A stretch of 8,131 bases of DNA from contig JAJXYW010000243.1 in assembly GCA_021780415.1 (NCBI GenBank), forward strand, positions 1 through 8,131, read 5' to 3'. Source of the stretch: Acidobacteriota bacterium (GTDB taxonomy: Bacteria; Acidobacteriota; Terriglobia; Terriglobales; Acidobacteriaceae). The notes beneath the pieces were generated by a model. The model made no database searches. It saw nothing but the letters and a program-made list of their open reading frames with translations, and was not told the origin of the DNA. Both the position numbers and the translations under genes were made by a program. Shown here piece after piece: positions 4,827 through 8,131 of the stretch. The number at the start of each line of letters is the position of its first letter. Position 1 is the first letter of the stretch.

Positions 4827-7090
4827 GCCATACCTTTGGCGAAGAACTGGCCTGGGTCGGTTCGGAACTCCTGGTAGAGTTCGAAACAAGTCTTCGCGAG
4901 GCCGGGCGGGACCACCGGGTTCGGGTACAGTTCGTTCTGGTCAGCCTCGCCGGTGGCGGTGATGCCGACCTTCTCGGCCTCGTACATGAAGATGGGGTAG
5001 TTGAAGCGGGTCTTGAGGAGGGCGCGGGACTCGGCCGCTTCCCTGTCGGCCATGGCGCGGGTGTAGTCGGCCAGCGACTTCTGGGCGGTTTTGCGGGCGG
5101 CGGGGTCGCGCCTTTCCTTGGCGGCGCCGATGGCGGCGAGGAGGCGGGCGCTTTCGGCAGCGATCTCGGCAGCGCACTTGGCGTGGATCTCGGCGATGGC
5201 TGTCCGGCGCTCGGCATCGAAGCGGGTCTTATCCGTTTCGGTGAACTTCTGAAGGAAGAGAAGCGAGGCTTTGACACTGGCGCCGGAGGAGAGGAAGGTT
5301 TCCTGCGGCAGAGAGACGACGGCGCGGATGAAGGCGCGGTCCTCGGCGAATTCACGCACGTAGGCGAGCGATGGGTTGTTGAAGATGCCTTCGGGGAGCA
5401 CGATACCGAGGCGGCCGCCGGGCTTGAGGAGTTCGAGGCAGCGTTCGATGAAGAGGAGTTCGGTCTTGATCTTGGCGGACTGGATGCGCTTTTCGTTCTC
5501 CCTGTCCGTGCCTTCCACGCCGCGTTTGGGAAGCTCGAAGAGGGCGGCGATGGGTTTGTCCACCGCGGCGCGCACGCGCGCCTGGGCCTCGCGGTAAAGG
5601 TCGCCGAATTCTCGGACGTATTCGTCTTCGTTGGGCGGGACGGCGACCTGTTCGGCGGTGATCTTGTCAGAGGGTTCGACGCTGGCGCCGAACGGCGGGT
5701 TGGTGAGGATGATGTCGAAGCGACCCTCGAAGATGCCGTTGACGTTGAGGAAGCCGTCGTGGTGGTGGACGCCGCCGTGGCCATCGCCGTGCATGATCAT
5801 GTTCATCTTGCTCGTGCGGGCCATGCGGTCGTTGGCGTCGGTGCCGTAGATGCAACGGTTGGCGAGTTTCCAGAGGCGCGAATCGCGAACGGTCTGGTCC
5901 AGTTCGCGCCGGATCGCATCGAACCGCGCGCGCAGAAGCTCGGCACGCTTGGAGTCGGGCAGGCTCTTCCTGGCGTCAAGTCCGGCCTTGTACGCCTGGT
6001 ACTGGCGGTCGGCGTCAGCCAGAATCTGTTCGCGCACGATCTCGAAGAAGCGGATCAGGAAGCCGCCGGAACCGCTGGCGGGGTCGCAGATGACGTCGCC
6101 TTCCACGGGTTCCACCATGCGCACCATGAACTCCACGATGCAACGCGGGGTGAAGAACTGGCCGATCTCGCCGCGGAAGGTGCGGCCGAGGAAGCGTTCG
6201 AAGGCGATGCCCTTGATGTCCTCGCTGGTGTCAGAAAGGTCGTAGCTCTCGAGGAGGCGGACAATTTCGAGGCCGGTGTCGGGTTTGAGATTCAGCGGTT
6301 CATCGGGATCGAAGATGCCATCAGCAGAGTAGGCCTCCTTGGTGTCCTTGAACAGCAGGGCGAGCGGATCCTTGCCGGGAAGCCTCCGCAGGTACTCCAC
6401 GGTGAAGCGGTTCTCGCGCACCCGTTTCTTTCGCAGGTCTCGCTCGACGTGGACCTTGATGAAAAGGACCTTGGCGATTTCGTCAAAGGCGGCGACGGGA
6501 TCCTTCTTCTCCCGGTTGCGGATGACGTTGTGGCACTTGTGGAGCAGGTTGGCAAATTCGTCCTCTTTGAACGTCTTCAGCGCCTTGAGGATGTCGTCGA
6601 TCTCTTTGTCGCTGGCGTCGGCGTGGGGGATGTTCTCGATCTCCTCGATGTAGCCGGGCATGCGGTCCTTGCGGACGCGCCAGAAGCGGGTTTCGCGGGT
6701 GTTATGGGTGACGAAGAACGGCGCGTTGGTGAGGCGGGCGTAGTTGTCGCCCTGGCCGTAGTCGGCGGCCTTGATGGTGACGTTGTCGGACTTGCACTCG
6801 ACCACAATCAACGGCGGTTTCTTGTCCTGCCGGTCCTGCACGGTGCGCCAGATGACAAAATCGGCGCGGGCGCGGCCGCTACCGCGGCCGGTAAGTTCCT
6901 CCTCTTCGGCGATCTGGGGAAGGGCGAAACCGTACTCGGTGGTGATCACATCGAGGAAGGTCTGACGCACCTCTTCCTCGGGCGTCTTAACGAGCCACTT
7001 CTGCCGCACGCGGCTGAAGAGTTGATTCGGGCGGACGGGGATCTGGTCCGCCTTGGCGTACGGTCGGGGGTCGGGCTTCTTGCGGGTCAT
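4823..7090 (-). CDS. Fused PD-(D/E)xK nuclease and N6-adenine methyltransferase (RM subunit)
   Basis: A 755-aa bifunctional protein. Residues 35-140 are an HsdR_N-like nuclease: TPEEEVRQTFLDVI (E38-E40), RADFVIW with D77, and LIVVECKSD with E98 and K100. Residues ~175-330 are the helical HsdM N-terminal region. The methyltransferase domain has GEIGQFFTPR (308-316), SAM-binding motif I DPASGSGGFLI (336-346) and catalytic motif IV NPPFG (464-468), the N6-adenine type. A Lys/Glu/Ala-rich coiled-coil-like stretch (~615-695) precedes the C-terminal tail. HsdM proteins are typically ~500 aa, so the added nuclease domain explains the length. With a separate S subunit this is the BcgI-type arrangement, which cuts without a translocase, and no helicase motifs occur here. 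AAGGAG (7101-7096) lies five bases from the ATG. The gene starts 11 bp after radC and overlaps hsdS by ATGA. Many tools would label it plain hsdM. Confidence 0.9.
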   Translation of the reverse strand: MTRKKPDPRPYAKADQIPVRPNQLFSRVRQKWLVKTPEEEVRQTFLDVITTEYGFALPQIAEEEELTGRGSGRARADFVIWRTVQDRQDKKPPLIVVECKSDNVTIKAADYGQGDNYARLTNAPFFVTHNTRETRFWRVRKDRMPGYIEEIENIPHADASDKEIDDILKALKTFKEDEFANLLHKCHNVIRNREKKDPVAAFDEIAKVLFIKVHVERDLRKKRVRENRFTVEYLRRLPGKDPLALLFKDTKEAYSADGIFDPDEPLNLKPDTGLEIVRLLESYDLSDTSEDIKGIAFERFLGRTFRGEIGQFFTPRCIVEFMVRMVEPVEGDVICDPASGSGGFLIRFFEIVREQILADADRQYQAYKAGLDARKSLPDSKRAELLRARFDAIRRELDQTVRDSRLWKLANRCIYGTDANDRMARTSKMNMIMHGDGHGGVHHHDGFLNVNGIFEGRFDIILTNPPFGASVEPSDKITAEQVAVPPNEDEYVREFGDLYREAQARVRAAVDKPIAALFELPKRGVEGTDRENEKRIQSAKIKTELLFIERCLELLKPGGRLGIVLPEGIFNNPSLAYVREFAEDRAFIRAVVSLPQETFLSSGASVKASLLFLQKFTETDKTRFDAERRTAIAEIHAKCAAEIAAESARLLAAIGAAKERRDPAARKTAQKSLADYTRAMADREAAESRALLKTRFNYPIFMYEAEKVGITATGEADQNELYPNPVVPPGLAKTCFELYQEFRTDPGQFFAKGMA

Positions 7091-7101
7091 GCGGACTCCT
7101 T

Positions 7102-7836
7102 CTATTCGGCGGCAAGTTCCTTAAGGCGCCCCTCATCGGAGTAGCTGTAATGGTGGGAGGCGCCGACAATGATGTGATCGAGGAAGACGAGTTGGACGAG
7201 GCGACAGGCGCAGGCAAGGTCGCGCGTGGTGGCATCGTCACCAGCGGAGGGCTCGGGGCTGCCAGAGGGGTGGTTGTGAACAAGAACCACGGCTGCGGCG
7301 GAGAGACGAAGGGCCTCCTCGATGACACGACGGGTGTACACGGTGGCCTGCGTGGGGATGCCTTCGGCGATTTCCTTGTGACCCAGGCTTTGGTTCTGGC
7401 CATTCAGGAAGACGGCGATGACGATCTCGTGGCGCTTGCCGGCGAGAAGCGGGCGGAAGTGGTCCGCGATGCCTTCCGACGACCCGAAGGCCGCTGCTGT
7501 GAGCTTTCCCGCGCAGAGCCGCTTACCGAGTTCGAACGCGGCCTTGATCTGTGCGGCCTTCGCCGGTCCAATCCCCGGCAACCGAAGCAGGTCCTCAACG
7601 TGGGCGCGATCCAGGCCGGATAAGCTGTGGAAGGTACGTAGGAGCCTGCGGGCCAGGTCGGTGGCGTTCTCTCCGAGCACATTCGACTTGAACGTCCCCT
7701 GCCCGACACGAAGGAGGATCGCTAGCAATTCCGCGTCGGTCAAGCGCTCGGCACCAGTTGACAGGAGCCTCTCGCGCGGGCGCTCCTTCTTCGGCCAGTT
7801 CTTGATACGCCGGGACTCAAGCACCGACTTACTCAT
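7102..7836 (-). CDS. radC: RadC family JAB/MPN-domain protein
   Basis: A 244-aa RadC of normal length. The N-terminal part has RERLLSTGAERLTDAELLAILLRVG (21-45) and a helix-hairpin-helix motif LPGIGPAKAAQI (86-97), which suggests DNA contact. The C-terminal JAB domain has LVHNHPSGSPEPSAGD, giving the metal ligands H187, H189 and D200. The name comes from an old DNA-repair link that has been questioned; the biochemical role is unsettled. RadC genes often sit in mobile and anti-phage loci, and here it directly precedes the restriction-modification genes. AGGGAG (7850-7845) lies eight bases before the ATG at 7836, and that ATG overlaps the stop of a 36-codon ORF as ATGA. All key metal residues are present, so the protein is probably active. 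Confidence 0.93.
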   Translation of the reverse strand: MSKSVLESRRIKNWPKKERPRERLLSTGAERLTDAELLAILLRVGQGTFKSNVLGENATDLARRLLRTFHSLSGLDRAHVEDLLRLPGIGPAKAAQIKAAFELGKRLCAGKLTAAAFGSSEGIADHFRPLLAGKRHEIVIAVFLNGQNQSLGHKEIAEGIPTQATVYTRRVIEEALRLSAAAVVLVHNHPSGSPEPSAGDDATTRDLACACRLVQLVFLDHIIVGASHHYSYSDEGRLKELAAE

Positions 7837-7943
7837 TCGCGATGCTCCCTGTGGTGCACGACGATCCTGCTGACCTCCGAAGGGCGCCGCCGAGCGGTTG
7901 TCGGCCTCGACCGCCTGTCGCGGATGAGACGCTCCCAGTCCAT
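7833..7943 (-). CDS. Possible 36-aa arginine-rich small ORF coupled to radC
   Basis: The frame starts ATG at 7943 (MDWERLIRDRRSRPTTARRR, then PSEVSRIVVHHREHRE) and ends TGA overlapping the radC ATG by four bases. An AGGTG sits just before the ATG, and the preceding HEPN-like gene stops two bases upstream. This is the spacing of an operon gene. The frame stays open upstream and reads a protein-like DGLTTANGIAAVTQRQVI just before the ATG, in a different frame from the HEPN-like gene's unconvincing tail. It may therefore be the C-terminal end of that gene after a frameshift. No family recognised. Confidence 0.35.
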   Translation of the reverse strand: MDWERLIRDRRSRPTTARRRPSEVSRIVVHHREHRE

Positions 7944-7945
7944 GA

Positions 7946-8131
7946 TCACCTGCCGCTGCGTGACCGCCGCGATGCCGTTGGCGGTGGTAAGGCCGTCTTG
8001 GTCCTGATCAGCTCGACGAACTCGACGGCCCTCTCGAAAATGGCCTTGGCCTCCGCTTCGGTGATCAGGCCGGCCACGTCGTAGATCGCCTGATTGCGCT
8101 TGGTCCGCATCCGGTCGAAGTAGCCGACCAG
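7946..8131 (-). CDS. HEPN-like protein, C-terminal end, partial
   Basis: The last 61 residues of a gene entering from the right edge. The first ~45 (YFDRMRTKRNQAIYDVAGLI, then TEAEAKAIFERAVEFVELIRTK) resemble the C-terminal helices of HEPN proteins, with the RxKRNxxxY segment corresponding to the usual conserved RNase-like motif. HEPN proteins are often toxins or RNases paired with MNT nucleotidyltransferases or found in defence loci. The following 16 residues (TALPPPTASRRSRSGR) look unlike family members, whereas another frame reads smoothly through the same DNA, so a frameshift near 8010 is possible. The gene is only two bases from the next ORF and probably heads, or lies within, the radC-RM-hsdS operon. 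The family call is a pattern judgement from a short fragment. Confidence 0.45.
   Translation of the reverse strand: MVGYFDRMRTKRNQAIYDVAGLITEAEAKAIFERAVEFVELIRTKTALPPPTASRRSRSGR

Noticed and set aside
4827..4889. 21-residue N-terminal extension of HsdS
   Set aside because: It lies wholly inside the upstream gene, lacks a better ribosome site, and the ATGA overlap at 4826 is the normal operon junction.
4567..5784. 405-codon minus-strand frame rich in Ser/Pro/Ala/Thr
   Set aside because: It is an out-of-frame shadow of the methyltransferase and hsdS coding region, with low-complexity composition and no motifs.
4688..7144. 818-codon open frame on the plus strand
   Set aside because: It is antisense to the nuclease-methyltransferase gene, whose motifs are unmistakable. 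Its composition (long Val/Asp/Gly/Glu runs) is the mirror of a high-GC coding strand.
1..8131. CRISPR arrays, tRNA or rRNA genes
   Set aside because: No regularly spaced short repeats were seen, nor any tRNA-like cloverleaf or rRNA signature. The only repeats are the two ~300 bp elements.

Overview
The window is GC-rich bacterial DNA, mostly compact genes, from an organism that makes a fused beta-oxidation dehydrogenase and has an outer membrane (a signal-peptide-bearing beta-barrel-like protein is present). This points to a high-GC Gram-negative lineage such as a proteobacterium, acidobacterium or relative. The sequence alone does not fix the phylum.

Left part (1-2102): the 3' end of a FadB/FadJ-type 3-hydroxyacyl-CoA dehydrogenase gene runs directly into an imperfect ~300 bp repeat (229-529). 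A second copy in the same orientation lies at 1798-2102. Both copies have long imperfect terminal inverted repeats, look non-coding and resemble a MITE or other non-autonomous mobile element. Between them, on the minus strand, are a methionine-rich outer-membrane protein (558-1445), a 29-codon small ORF with a near-ideal ribosome binding site just upstream of it (1450-1539), and a truncated MNT-type nucleotidyltransferase (1586-1735).

Right part (2240-8131): a restriction/defence locus. A plus-strand gene (2277-3395) encodes a stand-alone HsdR N-terminal-type PD-(D/E)xK nuclease with an unrecognised C-terminal module. Its promoter is so close to the ATG that the mRNA is probably leaderless. 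Convergent to it is a tight minus-strand operon read from the right edge: a HEPN-like gene end (7946-8131), a possible 36-aa small ORF (7833-7943), radC (7102-7836), a nuclease-methyltransferase fusion (4823-7090) and a two-TRD specificity subunit hsdS (3453-4826). Neighbouring genes overlap by ATGA or are separated by 11 bp or less.

The core resembles BcgI-type systems: one RM polypeptide plus a separate S subunit. No helicase/translocase HsdR is visible, so restriction is probably ATP-independent. The methyltransferase domain would methylate adenine at a bipartite target set by the two TRDs of HsdS, and the fused N-terminal nuclease would cut unmodified DNA. RadC, the HEPN-like fragment and the second free nuclease make the locus look like a small defence island. 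The mobile-element copies and the nucleotidyltransferase remnant beside it suggest repeated gene turnover.
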